Shown in pieces: positions 1 through 10,600 of a stretch of DNA of 64,000 nt. How positions within the stretch are numbered: the first letter of the stretch is position 1; every line of letters starts with the position of its first letter. Origin of the DNA: Armatimonadota bacterium (GTDB lineage: Bacteria; Armatimonadota; Hebobacteria; CAIYQO01). A program made the translations under genes and the position numbers. Location of the stretch: assembly GCA_029553475.1 (NCBI GenBank), contig JAKPKV010000009.1, positions 1 through 64,000 on the forward strand, in the 5' to 3' direction. The notes under the pieces were generated by a model that had not been told where the DNA came from, searched no databases, and worked only from the letters and a program-made list of their open reading frames with translations.

Positions 1-69
1 GTTGTGCCACCGAGGGCTGCCGGCTGGTGGCGATAGTGGGGATTTTTGGGGACAAATGGCTTGCAATAC

Positions 70-98
70 TTGGCGAAAAAGCCGATGCCGCGTATGCT
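70..98 (+). promoter_or_regulatory. Predicted sigma70 promoter of first prepilin gene
   Basis: TTGGCG (70-75), a 17-base spacer and TATGCT (93-98) resemble a housekeeping promoter. Transcription would start near 105 and leave a leader of about 70 bases before the gene at 175. No upstream gene end is visible in bases 1-69. Confidence 0.5.
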
Positions 99-174
99 AG
101 TTTCCGAAAACATGCGGTTCCCGGAAGCTCTCATGTTGGCGATGATACGTTCTTTGTGAAAGGAGTGTAGAGGT

Positions 175-1500
175 ATGTCTCATCTACGGAGCAGGGGGAC
201 CCGCCGCGCGGGGTTCACCCTCATCGAGCTGCTGGTGGTGATCGCGATCATCGCGATCCTCGCCGCCATTCTCTTCCCCGTGTTTGCCAAAGCGCGCGAG
301 AAAGCGCGGCAAACGCACTGCATCAATAATCTGCGCCAACTCGCCACCGCGGCCCTGATGTGGGCGCAAGATCACGACGAGACCTTGCCGTCCGCGACGC
401 GCTGGACGCAGGACATGGCGGCGCTGACCGCCCCCGCCGTCTTCGACTGTCCGACCACGGGCAATCATGTCGGCACTGCCGGGGCGCCGGATTATTTCTA
501 TGTCGGGGGCCTGGATGCGCAGGGCGAGGAGCACCTGCTGTCCGGCATCGCGCTGGGCGACGTGAAAGACCCGGCGGAGGCGCCCATCTTCGCCGACTAC
601 AAGACACCGCGCTCGGGCACGCCCTATGTCACGGCGGAGGTGCCCAGTCTCATCCTGGCCGCGGTGGCGGGCAATGTGGACCACCGCCATAACCAGGGCG
701 CGATCTTGGCGTACGTGGATGGCCATGTCATCTGGATGGCCGACACGAAGCTGTCCGGCGCGACCTTTTTCGGCTGCGTCAACAGGGAGGCGCTCACCTT
801 CCCGCTGGCGGTCGGCACCTTGACCGCCAAGCCGCTGCGGTACGCGAGCGGGGGAGCCACCTGGGGCTCTCCGCCGCCGGGGAGGGTTGAGCTGGCCTTG
901 ACCCAGGCGCTGCAGGCGCATGGCCTGACCGTCGCCCTGTGCGGGTCCTCCACGAATGCTTCCGCCGTCTTTGCCAATGCGACCACGTCGGGATCGTATA
1001 CCCTGGGGGCGGGCGGGGCGATTCCGGCGCAGACCACCCAGACGGTCTCTCCGCCGTCGTGGTGGAAATGCGATGGGAGCAGTACCAGCGTGGTGGCTGA
1101 TCCGCTCGCCTCCGCGCATGCCGGGTGGGGCCAAAACGTGCTGTACGGACTGATCGGCTCCAGCGGCGCGGCGAAGACCGGCAAGATCACCATCGTCCCC
1201 CAGGTCACGGCAGACACGGTCAAGCTGGTGGGGATGATCATCAACAGCGATCTGCAAGCCACCGCCATCCCGGCGGCGACCGCCATGTTGACCACCATCC
1301 GGTACGGGACTGAAGACCCGTACACGCTGAACCTGGCCGCCAATCTCGCGGGCAAAGGCGGGCAGGGCGGGGCCGTGGGCGTGGGGCATGCCGTCGGCGT
1401 GTTGCTGCCGGTGGTGCCCAATACGGCCATCGAGCTGTCCTACGCGCTCACCACGGCGGCGGGCGCGGCCGGGGTCACCTTCGCGTTCCCCCAGGACTAG
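175..1500 (+). CDS. Prepilin-type N-terminal cleavage/methylation domain protein (H-X9-DG type)
   Basis: A 441-residue secreted protein of the type II pseudopilin-like family. Residues 13-40 hold the class III signal [19 protein letters not shown], where prepilin peptidase would cut after Gly and methylate Phe, followed by [14 protein letters not shown]. An H-X9-DG motif lies in [13 protein letters not shown] near residue 175. The C-terminal 230 residues are rich in Gly, Ala and Thr and look like a beta-rich surface domain. The start has AAAGGAG at 159-165. A second member of the family follows after 82 bases, so the two probably form one transcript. Family membership is certain from the motif; whether it is a pilus subunit or a surface-displayed protein exported by the same machinery is not known. 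Confidence 0.9.
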   Translation: MSHLRSRGTRRAGFTLIELLVVIAIIAILAAILFPVFAKAREKARQTHCINNLRQLATAALMWAQDHDETLPSATRWTQDMAALTAPAVFDCPTTGNHVGTAGAPDYFYVGGLDAQGEEHLLSGIALGDVKDPAEAPIFADYKTPRSGTPYVTAEVPSLILAAVAGNVDHRHNQGAILAYVDGHVIWMADTKLSGATFFGCVNREALTFPLAVGTLTAKPLRYASGGATWGSPPPGRVELALTQALQAHGLTVALCGSSTNASAVFANATTSGSYTLGAGGAIPAQTTQTVSPPSWWKCDGSSTSVVADPLASAHAGWGQNVLYGLIGSSGAAKTGKITIVPQVTADTVKLVGMIINSDLQATAIPAATAMLTTIRYGTEDPYTLNLAANLAGKGGQGGAVGVGHAVGVLLPVVPNTAIELSYALTTAAGAAGVTFAFPQD

Positions 1501-1582
1501 TGCGGACAGAGATGAAAGACGCGCGGCGGCAGATCACGACTCCACCGGCCGCCGCCGATCAGTTCAGAAACGGAGGATTATC

Positions 1583-2848
1583 ATGGCCATCAATCGTCGG
1601 CATCACGGGCGTCGGCATCACGGGTTCACCCTGATTGAGCTGCTCTTCGTCATTGCGATCATTGCGATTCTCGCGGCGATCCTGTTCCCGGTGTTCGGGC
1701 GGGCCCGGGAGAAAGCGCGACAGACCCAGTGTTTGAGTAACCTCAAGCAAATCGCGACCGCGCTGCTCATGTACGCGCAGGATCATCAGGAAAAATTCCC
1801 GCCGGCCGCCACGTGGGTCGTCGCCACCGCGCAGACGGGGAAAGTGCTGGATTGCCCGAGCAGCAGTATCGTCGGGAAGGCCAGCGCCCCGGATTACGTC
1901 TATATCGCGGGGGAGTTGGGCGGACACGGCACCTTCCTCGCCGGACTGGGCCTGGGCGACATCACGGCTCCGGCCGAAGCCCCCATGCTGGCGGATGGCG
2001 TCCGGACGGCCAGCGACACCCCGTTTATCAGGCATGATGCCACCGATATGCTGGAGAAGGCGGTCAAAACGGTTGACGCGCGCCACAATAAGGGGGCGAA
2101 CGTCGCGTTTGTGGACGGCCACGTCGCGTACATCCAGGCGGCGCACCTCACGTCAACGCTGTTTTTGCCCAGCGTGAACGCCATGAACGTCGCCGTCCCC
2201 ATCTCGCTCGGCCCCCTGTTCGATGGGCCGATGAGCTGCGCCTCGGAGGCCGCCGGCGTCGCCTACTCGTCCCTGCTGGCCCGCTACAACATCACCACGG
2301 CGATGGGCGGCCAGGATGCGACGACGGTGTATTTTATGGGGGCGGAGACGAGCGGAAGGTTCACGTTGAGCGACATCACGTTCCCCGTCATGCCGACCAG
2401 CGGAGGGGTCGCGTACCCGAGCTGGTGGAAGGTGGGGACGGGCGGGAGCAGCATTGTCGGGTACACCGGGACGCTGGGCTTCTCTCCCACCCCGTTTTGG
2501 CAGGGATCCAACATGGCGAACCCCAGCATTTACGGCGCGTACAGCGGCACGAAAACCATCACGCTGACGATTGTGCCGCAGGTGCCGGGCCCCATCGTCA
2601 AGAAGATGGCGGTGCTCGCGCAGAATAACAACACCCTCAATCAAGTGACCGGCACGATCAGCACGGTGAAAGTCGGCGATGTGACGACCACGGTGAACGC
2701 CAAGGCCGTCCTCAATTCGACGGCGACGAAACAGATCATGGCGGCGGGGGTACTGCTCCCGGTGGCGCCGGGGCGGCCCATCACCATCACCGTTGATGTC
2801 AATATCGCCGCGGGAAACGGCGGCGCCTTCCTCGCCTTTGAACCCTGA
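1583..2848 (+). CDS. Prepilin-type N-terminal cleavage/methylation domain protein (H-X9-DG type)
   Basis: A 421-residue paralogue of the preceding gene. The start at 1583 is preferred over in-frame starts back to 1388 because CGGAGGA lies at 1571-1577 and because the earlier starts would run through the end of the previous gene. A basic leader rich in His and Arg precedes [19 protein letters not shown] and [14 protein letters not shown]. The H-X9-DG motif is [13 protein letters not shown] near residue 177. The C-terminal half is divergent from its neighbour and has no recognisable domain. It is likely cotranscribed with the first gene, with a hairpin at 2870-2896 as possible terminator. Confidence 0.9.
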   Translation: MAINRRHHGRRHHGFTLIELLFVIAIIAILAAILFPVFGRAREKARQTQCLSNLKQIATALLMYAQDHQEKFPPAATWVVATAQTGKVLDCPSSSIVGKASAPDYVYIAGELGGHGTFLAGLGLGDITAPAEAPMLADGVRTASDTPFIRHDATDMLEKAVKTVDARHNKGANVAFVDGHVAYIQAAHLTSTLFLPSVNAMNVAVPISLGPLFDGPMSCASEAAGVAYSSLLARYNITTAMGGQDATTVYFMGAETSGRFTLSDITFPVMPTSGGVAYPSWWKVGTGGSSIVGYTGTLGFSPTPFWQGSNMANPSIYGAYSGTKTITLTIVPQVPGPIVKKMAVLAQNNNTLNQVTGTISTVKVGDVTTTVNAKAVLNSTATKQIMAAGVLLPVAPGRPITITVDVNIAAGNGGAFLAFEP

Positions 2849-2869
2849 TCCCCGGCTGTCCGCCCCTGT

Positions 2870-2896
2870 GGCCCCCCTTCCTCGCGAGGGGGGGCC
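2870..2896 (+). terminator. GC-rich hairpin after prepilin pair
   Basis: GGCCCCCC pairs with GGGGGGCC across a CCTCGCGAGG centre, about 20 bases beyond the second prepilin gene. There is no following T-run, so a factor-independent terminator is only possible. A similar CCTCGCGAGGGGGG string recurs near 2983-2996. Confidence 0.35.
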
Positions 2897-2901
2897 GCGT
2901 C

Positions 2902-2967
2902 GTGCTCGTGCTCGTACTCGTACTCGAAATCAGCTACGTGCGGACAGGATGTCCGCGCTCCGGTGGG
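2902..2967 (+). repeat. Dispersed repeat, copy A (TACTCG microrepeats plus GTCC palindrome)
   Basis: Tandem TGCTCG/TACTCG hexamers lead into TACGTGCGGACAGGATGTCC and GCGCTCCG. A 28-base core (2935-2962) is identical to one at 49875-49902, where the same hexamers also precede it. GGACAGGATGTCC is a near palindrome. The copies are 47 kb apart, so this is a dispersed element and not a local duplication. Confidence 0.7.
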
Positions 2968-3115
2968 CGCTACGCATGCTCGGTCCTCGCGAGGGGGGCC
3001 GTGCATCGGGTGGCGCGGTGGCGGGCGCCGGTTGCTGAAAACCCGCCTCAGGGTGTATGCTCAGACGGACGGGGGGCGCCCCGTGGGCGCCGTCACCTGA
3101 TCGGGAGAACGCACC

Positions 3116-4480
3116 ATGCCATCCACCGTGCCGCTGATCTGGCCGGAAGCCGGCGAGATCACCCCGCACACGCATCACCGCGTGCTGCTGCTCAGTTATC
3201 ACTATCCCCCCAGCGGCCATCCGGGCGCGCAGCGGGCGGACGGTTTTCTGCTGTGGCTGCCCAAGTACGGCTGGGAACCCACGCTGATCACCGGCGCGTG
3301 GGGCGGCGGCAAGCGCAACGTGGTGGCCGTGCCGCACGAGGGGCCGCTGCACCGCCTGCGGGCGCGGATGGCGCCGGGCAAGCCCCGGCCCGACGCGGGC
3401 GCCTCCAGCTTCGCCAACATTGGGCAGGCGCTGGCGGATTGGTACGACGGGCACCTGGGGTGGTCGTCGCGCGTGGCGCGCGAGGCGATCGGCCGCTTCC
3501 AGAAGCGCCGCATTGACCTGGTCTGCGCCACCTGCGCGCCCTTCGCGCTGGCCTATGCCGCCCAGCAGATCGCCGGCGTGCTGCGCTGCCCGTACGTGGT
3601 GGACATGCAGGAGCCGCTGCCCGCGTACCTGGAGGCCGCCTCGCCGCGCCACTGGCTGCTGCGCGCCATCGCGCAGGCCACGGCGGTCACCATCGCCTCG
3701 CCGAGCTGCGCGACCGCCGCCCTCACCCGCGCGCGCAAAAACTACCCGCCGGTTTGCGTGCTCGGCGGCATCTGGCGCCGCGAGGCGTTTTGTGCGCGCG
3801 AGACGGAACAGTTCACCCTGCTGCACGCCGGCAGGCTGCACCGGCAGGCGCGCAATCCGGAGGCGCTGTTCGAGGCGTTGGCGACGCTGGCGATGGAGCT
3901 CCCCGAGTTCCGCGCGGACACCCGCGTGCGCTTCATCGGGCCGGACAGCCCGTACGCCGCGCTGGCGCCGGCGTACAAAAACGTCGCCGACTTCTGCGCG
4001 CTGGACGACGCGCTCCCCGCCGAGTCCATGCCGGCGGTGCTGCAGGACGCCTCGGTGCTGCTCATTCTCAACGGGGCGGACGGGCGCTACGCCGAGCCCG
4101 TCACCGGCAAATTCTTCGACTACCTGCCCTTCGCGGCGCCGATCCTCGCCATCGGCGGCACGCCGGGGCTGCCGGCCGAGCTGCTGGCGTGGACCGGGGC
4201 CGGCGGCTGGGCGGGCACGGTGGAGGAGATCACCGAGGCGATCCGCGGGCACTACCTCGCCTGGAAAGCCGCCCGCCTCGTGTGCGCCCCGCGCGACATG
4301 GAGGCGCTCGCCTTCCTCTCCCAGCGGCGCATGGCCGGCGAGCTCGGCGAGCTCTTCAACGCCATCGGCGAGCACCGCGACCTGGTGCTGCGCGGCGTCC
4401 ACCCCTGGTCCGGCGCCGAGGCCAACCGCCAGTTCACCGACGGGCTGACGTACAAACCGATGTCGCTGGAAGACGGGTGA
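3116..4480 (+). CDS. Glycosyltransferase, GT4-like (GT-B fold)
   Basis: A 454-residue soluble protein. The N-terminal segment HRVLLLSYHYPPSGHPGAQR (residues 22-41) is the nucleotide-sugar glycosyltransferase opening of GT4-like enzymes that act on surface polysaccharides, and LHAGRLHRQARNPE near residue 240 resembles the second Rossmann domain. The late segment containing PVTGKFFDYLPFAAPILAIG, with the K-FDYL pattern, matches the donor-binding end of the family. GGGAG lies about 10 bases before the ATG. It stands alone between the prepilin pair and the giant protein. Donor and acceptor cannot be read from the sequence. Confidence 0.8.
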   Translation: MPSTVPLIWPEAGEITPHTHHRVLLLSYHYPPSGHPGAQRADGFLLWLPKYGWEPTLITGAWGGGKRNVVAVPHEGPLHRLRARMAPGKPRPDAGASSFANIGQALADWYDGHLGWSSRVAREAIGRFQKRRIDLVCATCAPFALAYAAQQIAGVLRCPYVVDMQEPLPAYLEAASPRHWLLRAIAQATAVTIASPSCATAALTRARKNYPPVCVLGGIWRREAFCARETEQFTLLHAGRLHRQARNPEALFEALATLAMELPEFRADTRVRFIGPDSPYAALAPAYKNVADFCALDDALPAESMPAVLQDASVLLILNGADGRYAEPVTGKFFDYLPFAAPILAIGGTPGLPAELLAWTGAGGWAGTVEEITEAIRGHYLAWKAARLVCAPRDMEALAFLSQRRMAGELGELFNAIGEHRDLVLRGVHPWSGAEANRQFTDGLTYKPMSLEDG

Positions 4481-4545
4481 TGGGTAGAGGCTGGCGACAG
4501 CGCCGGCGTGACGCAGCGTCTGTGCACCAGTGGACGCTGATGCGT

Positions 4546-4574
4546 CACGCACCATGACTTCGTCATGGCGTGTG
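4546..4574 (+). terminator. Hairpin after glycosyltransferase
   Basis: CCATGAC (4552-4558) and GTCATGG (4562-4568) pair around a TTC loop, with CACGC and CGTG extending the stem. There is no clear T-run after it, so terminator function is tentative. Confidence 0.35.
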
Positions 4575-4602
4575 TCCCCTTCTCCGGCAAAACAGGTGCA
4601 AC

Positions 4603-4633
4603 TTCCCCGAACCGGCAGGCGTTATGGTATAAT
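4603..4633 (+). promoter_or_regulatory. Possible promoter of giant surface protein
   Basis: A perfect TATAAT occurs at 4628-4633, about 65 bases before the probable start at 4698. The -35 region is poor (TTCCCC at 4603-4608, spacer 19), so only the -10 element is convincing. Confidence 0.4.
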
Positions 4634-4697
4634 ATGTCGAACTATCGCTGCTATTGCCTGGCGGACGCCGGGCACTTCGGGAAAGGGGATTCTTCCG

Positions 4698-7600
4698 ATG
4701 GCTCGTTTCGTTCGCCGGGTATCGCCCATGCTACGGATTGTCGTGTTCGCGTTGGCGGCGCTGCTCCTCTTCAGTCTCCACACCCCGGTGAGTGCCGATG
4801 GAGAGATCGGCGACCTCGTCTGGAAGGCGGCCGCGGCGTATAACAGCCCCACCGGTTCGGAGTATCCGGTCATCGCCTTTTCCGCCGACGGCACGAAGCT
4901 GGCGGTGCCCATGGGCTTCAACCAGGTGGGCATTTTCACCGCCGCGACGGGCGAACTGCAGCAGAAGCTGGCCGGGCACACCGACATCGTGCGCCAGGTG
5001 GCGTTTTCCGGCGACGGCAAGTGGCTGGCCACCGGCGGCGAAGACATGACCATCCGCATCTGGAAGGCGGACGCCGGCTTCGCGCATCACCGCCTGCTCA
5101 CCACGCACACCGATAAAATCACCGGCCTCTCCTTCTCGTCGGACAGCACCAAGCTGCTCTCCAGCGGCAAGGACGGCAAGATGCTGATCTGGGATACCAC
5201 GCCCTGGACCGCCACGCAGCTGGCGGATCCCTCGCCCACCGCTCGCGACGGCTCCGCCATCTCCCCGAACGGCCTGTGGGCCGCCGCGCGCTACGCCCGC
5301 ACGGTCAAGGTGTGGTCCGTGCAGTCCGGCACGGTGTTGAGAACTTACACCATTGACGCCGCCGGGTTGAGCGCCTTCGCGCTGGCGTGGGCGCCGAACA
5401 GCACCACGCTGGCCGTCTCCGCCTATCGCTTCGTCAATCTCTACAACGTGCTGGGCGCCGACACCCCCACCGCGGTGGCGGCGGAGACCATGGGCTACTC
5501 CCTCGCCTTCTCGCCGGACAACAAGTTCCTGGCGGTGGGGCTCAATGCCGCGCAAACCCGGTTGTACGACCCCGGCAACGGCTACGCGCAGTACACGCGC
5601 AGCATCGTCGGCGGCACGGGCATCGCCTTCAGCCCGGACAGCACGCGCATGACGGCGGCCAGCAGCGGCGTCTTCCGCGTCTACGATCCGACCTCGGCGG
5701 CGTCGCAGGTCATCGCCGGCCCGATCTTCGGCGAGTCATGCATGGTGAGAGCCGTCGTCCCCAGCGCGGACGGCCAATCCGTCTTCCTGGCGGGCAGCGC
5801 CAACTATGTGGAAGAGCGCAACGCCAGCGACGGCACGTCGCTGCGCACCATGCTCATCGGGGCGATAACGCAGGTCTCGTCGCTGGCCCTGTCACCGGAC
5901 GGCGCCTGGCTGGCCGTCGGCGCGTCCACCGGCGCGGTGGTCATCCTCAACGCGCAGACCGGGGCGGTGGCCAAGACCCTCAACACCGGCTCGTCCGTGG
6001 TGATGTCGCTGGCCTTCGATCCCACCAGCACGAAGCTGCTCACCGGCAGCCAGGACAAGCTGGTGAAAATCTGGAATTTCCTCCCCGCGACGCCGACACA
6101 CACGGTGCTCGGCCCGCCCAGCACGCACGACGGGCATGTGACCGGCGTCGCCTACACGTCGGACGGCGGCAAGATCGTCACCATTGGCAGTGACTCGGTC
6201 ATTAAGGTCTGGACCGCGGCCGGCGAAAATATCTGGACCTCGGAAAATCTGGGCAGCTCGCTCACCGCGCTGGCCCTGTCGCCGGACGGTGCGCTGATCG
6301 CCGTGGGCAACAACGCCGGCGCCACCAAACTCTTCAGCACGACGACCGGCGCCGACGTGCGGGCGATGGCGGGCACCTTCGCCGGCACGGTCAACGATCT
6401 CGCCTTCACCCCCGACGGGGCCTATCTGATCGGCGTGGGGTTGACGGACGCCATCGTGCTGTGGGACGCGGCCACCGGCGCGGTGGCCGGCTCGGCGACG
6501 AAAGCGTGCACGACTCCGCTGTCCGTGACGCTGGCGCGCGGCTCCGCCACGATGGTGGTGGGCGGCGACGACGGCATCGGCGCGTGGACGCTGACGCTGG
6601 GCGCGCCGCGGCCGGACCTGTCGGCGCGCTCCGCCGCTGACGCGGGCTATACCGGCGTGGGCATTGTGAACGCGACCGGCGCGAGCCAGATCGTGACCGC
6701 GCAGGCGAGCGCCGACATGCCGGCGACGTATGACGTCAGGGTGGCAAACCCCTACTACCAGAACGACGCCTACACCCTGCAGGGTCCGGGGGGCGGCGAC
6801 GGCTGGACGGTCGCCTATTATGACGCCCTGCATGCCGATATCACCGCCGAGATCATCGCGGGCACCTGGAGCACCGGCGTGCTGGCGCCGGGCCTGACGG
6901 CGGCCATCCGCGCGATGGTGACGCCGGACAACACGGTGGTCGGCCTGACGAAGTCGCTGACCATCACCGCCACCTCGCAGCTGGACCCCCTGGCGGTGGA
7001 CGTGGTGAAGCTGAACACCATCAGCCCGATCGGCCCGGGGGCCTCCGTGCGGGTGAGCATCCACACCGACGGGAGCGAGGGCAACGCGGACAGCCAGTAT
7101 CCGGCGATGAATGCCGACGGGACGCGGGTCGCCTTCCAGAGCGACGCGGCGACGCTGGTGGATGATGATACGAACGGCGCGCGGGACATCTTTCTGCGCC
7201 GGCGCGACACCGGCGCGACGGCGCGGGTGAGCCTGGGCGCCGGCGGCGCGGAAGCGAACGGCGACAGTTGGGCGCCGGCGATCAACGGCGACGGCACGGT
7301 GGTGGCCTTCGTCTCCGACGCGACGAACCTGGTGGCGGGCGACACTAACGCCGTCGCCGACATCTTCGTGCACGATACCGCGACGGGCATCACCGAACGG
7401 GTGAGCCTGGGGATGGCTGACGAGGACGCCAACGCGGCCAGCGCCGGCCCGGCGCTCAGCGCTGACGGCACCCTGGTGGTCTTCATCTCCGAGGCGGATA
7501 ATCTGGTGCCGGGCGACACCAACGAGTGCGCCGACGTCTTCCTCTACAACCGGACGACGGGGGTGACCACCCGGCTGAGCGTGAACGCCCTGGGCGAGCA

Positions 7601-10600
7601 GGCGAACGCCGCCTGCCGCGACGCGGAGATCAGCGCGGACGGCACCACGGTGGCCTTCTCCTCGCTGGCGAGCAACCTGGCGACGGGGGATACGAACGAC
7701 ACCTACGACATCTTCGTGGTGACGCTGGACACCGGCGCGATGGTCTGCGCCAGCCGGTCCTGGGAAGGCGCGTTCGGCGATGACGGCAGCTTCCTGCCGA
7801 AACTCAGCGCCGACGGCCGCTACGTCGCCTTCACCACCCGCGCCACCAACCTGCTGCTCGCGCTCGGCGGCAACGGCGGCGACACCAACGGCAAGCAGGA
7901 CGTCTACCTCTGCGACCTGGAAGGGCTCTTTGGCCCGTCGCTGACGCTGGTGAGCGCCACCGCGCTGGAACAGGGCAACGGCGACAGCGGGCAGTTCGGG
8001 CTGGACGTGGCGCGGGATGACGAGGGCACGGTCTACGTGGTCTTCGAATCCTCCGCCCGCAACCTGCTGGGCGAGGGGAACGACACGAATAATAAGGGGG
8101 ATATCTTCCTCTGGTCGCAGGCCGGCGGCCTCAGCCGGCAGAGCGTCTCCACGCTGGGCGAGCAGGCGAACGAAGTGAGCCGCCACCCGGTCATCAGCGG
8201 CGACGCGAGCATCATCGCCTTCGATTCCCGCGCGTCCAACCTGGTGGCGGACGACGCGAACGAAGCGTATGACGCCTTCGTCCACGTGCGCGGCAAAGCC
8301 TGGCAGCCGGACCTGCTGATCTCGTCCAGCGCGGACCCCACCACCTTCACCGGCCTCAACCTCTTCACGCTGAACGCCGAGCAGACGCTCGACGTGCCGG
8401 TCAATACCGCGGTGGAGAAGAAATTTTACGTGAAGCTGTACAACCAAGTGACGAACCCGGTGGGCAGCTTCGCGCTGAAGGTGCCGGCGGTGGACGCGGC
8501 GACGGGCTGGACGCTGAAGTACGAGGACGGCGGCGTGAACGTAACGGCGGCGATCACCGGCGCCGGCTATCCGGTGGTAGACATGCCGCCGGGCGCGGAG
8601 AAGATCATCGTGGTGACGGCGCGCACCTACGCCTCCTCGCCCGAGGCGGCGGCGCTGACGGTGCAAATCACCGCCACCTCGGTGGACGACGTGAGTCGCC
8701 GCGACGTGGTGCAGGCGATCGTGCGGTTGACCCCGTACCAGACGATCCTCGCCAGCGTCAACTCGTCCGGCGGCGGCATGGGCGGCGATGATGTGGGCTT
8801 CAGCGCGAACGGGCGGTATGTCTGTTTCGTCTCGGGCAGCTCCATTCAGCGGCATGATCGCATCACCGGCCTTACCACGCGCGTGGATGTCTCCGCGCAA
8901 GGCGCGACGCCCAATTCAGGGAGCGCCGACCAGGATGTCAGCGCCGACGGCCATCTCGTCATCTTCAAATCCGCGGCCACGAATCTGGTGAATCCCGCGC
9001 TGCCGGACGGCACGAAGCAACAGATTCAACTGAAGGATATGGAGAGCGGCGCGGTCACGATTGTCAGTCGCGCCAGTGGCGTTGATGGCGACATCGCCAA
9101 CGATCTCTGCGGCGAAGCCGTGATCAGCCCGAATGGCAAATATGTCGCCTTCGCGTCGAGAGCGACCAATCTCGTGCCCGGCGTCACCGACGGCAAACAG
9201 CATGTCTACCGGCGCGAACTGGAGCATCCGTATACGACCAGGCTGGTGAGCGTGAATAACGCGGGAACGCCCTCGAATGGCGATGCCTCTTCCTGCGGCA
9301 TCAGCTCGGACGGCAACTTCATCACCTGGCGGTCGAACGCCTCGAACCTCGCTGATCTGAATGGCGACGGCCAGTATGACGCCACCGACGACGGCAACAG
9401 CGTGCAGGACGTCTTCCTGCACGACGTGGCGGCGGGCACCACTGAGCTCATCAGCGTGAAGCACGACGGCACGGCGTCGGGCGACAAGCAATCGAGCCGC
9501 GACTATCGCTCGCCGGTGAGCGACGACGGGCGCTACGTGGCCTTCTCCTCGCTGGCGACGGACCTGATTGACGGACAGCCGGCCATCGGCGGCAAGCGGC
9601 AGATCTTCCTGCGCGACCGCCAGGCGGGACTGACCTCCCTGATCAGCCTCGACGCGGCCGGCGATCCGGCGGCGGCGGACTGCGAGCGGCCGACGATCTC
9701 GCTGAACGGCCGCTACATCGGTTTTGCCACCGGCGCGGCGCTGCTGCCCTTTGACGATAACGCGCTGGACGATGTCTACATCGTGGACCGCGACACGCCC
9801 GGCGCGGCGGGGCTGGACCTGGTCAGCGTGCCCTACAACTACAACGGCGCCACGCACACGCCGCTGAGCAACATGAAGGCGCAGGACCCGTTCATCAGCG
9901 GTGATGGGCGCTACATCGCGTTCGAGGGCGTGCAGACGGACCCGACGAATCTGGTGCCCACCAACCCGGGCTACACCGGCACCGGCGGTCAGCAGATTTA
10001 CGTGCGCGACCGCTGGCAGCTCGCGCCGGACCTGATGGTGAAGCTGCAGGGCGGCGCGGACTGGACGGGCGAAAACACCATTGACGCCAACGTGACGCCC
10101 GCGCAGACGCTGACGCCGCTGCAGACGGAGCCGGGGGCGACGGCCACCTTCGCGCTGCGGCTGGTGAACACCGGCACCACCACCGACGACATCGCCATCA
10201 CCGGCACCGGCGGCGGGCAGGGGTGGACGGTGCGGTATCTGGATGCGAACGATGCCGACGTCACCGCCGCGGTGACCGGCGACGGCCTCCTGACGCTGAA
10301 CATGGCGACGAACGACGTGGTGACGCTGACCTGCGTGGTGACGAGCGATCCCTTCACGCTGACGGGCAGCCAGCTCGACGTGGTGGTGACGGCCACCTCG
10401 CAGCGCAACACCGCCACCCGCGACCGGGTGAAGGCGTCGGCGCGCATCGCCGGCGCGCACAAGGCGGACCTGCAGATTCGCTCCACGGCGGACGAAGCCT
10501 TCCTCGGCGATAACGTCTACGATGACGGCACCGAGCAGACGAAGACGCTGGCCGTACAGGGCGGGAGGACAGCCACCTACGTGGTGCGCATCGAGAACGA

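Noticed and set aside
2902-2935. TACTCG/TGCTCG tandem hexamers as a CRISPR or microsatellite gene
   Set aside because: Units are 6 bases and part of a dispersed element with a second copy at 49.85 kb; no spacers.
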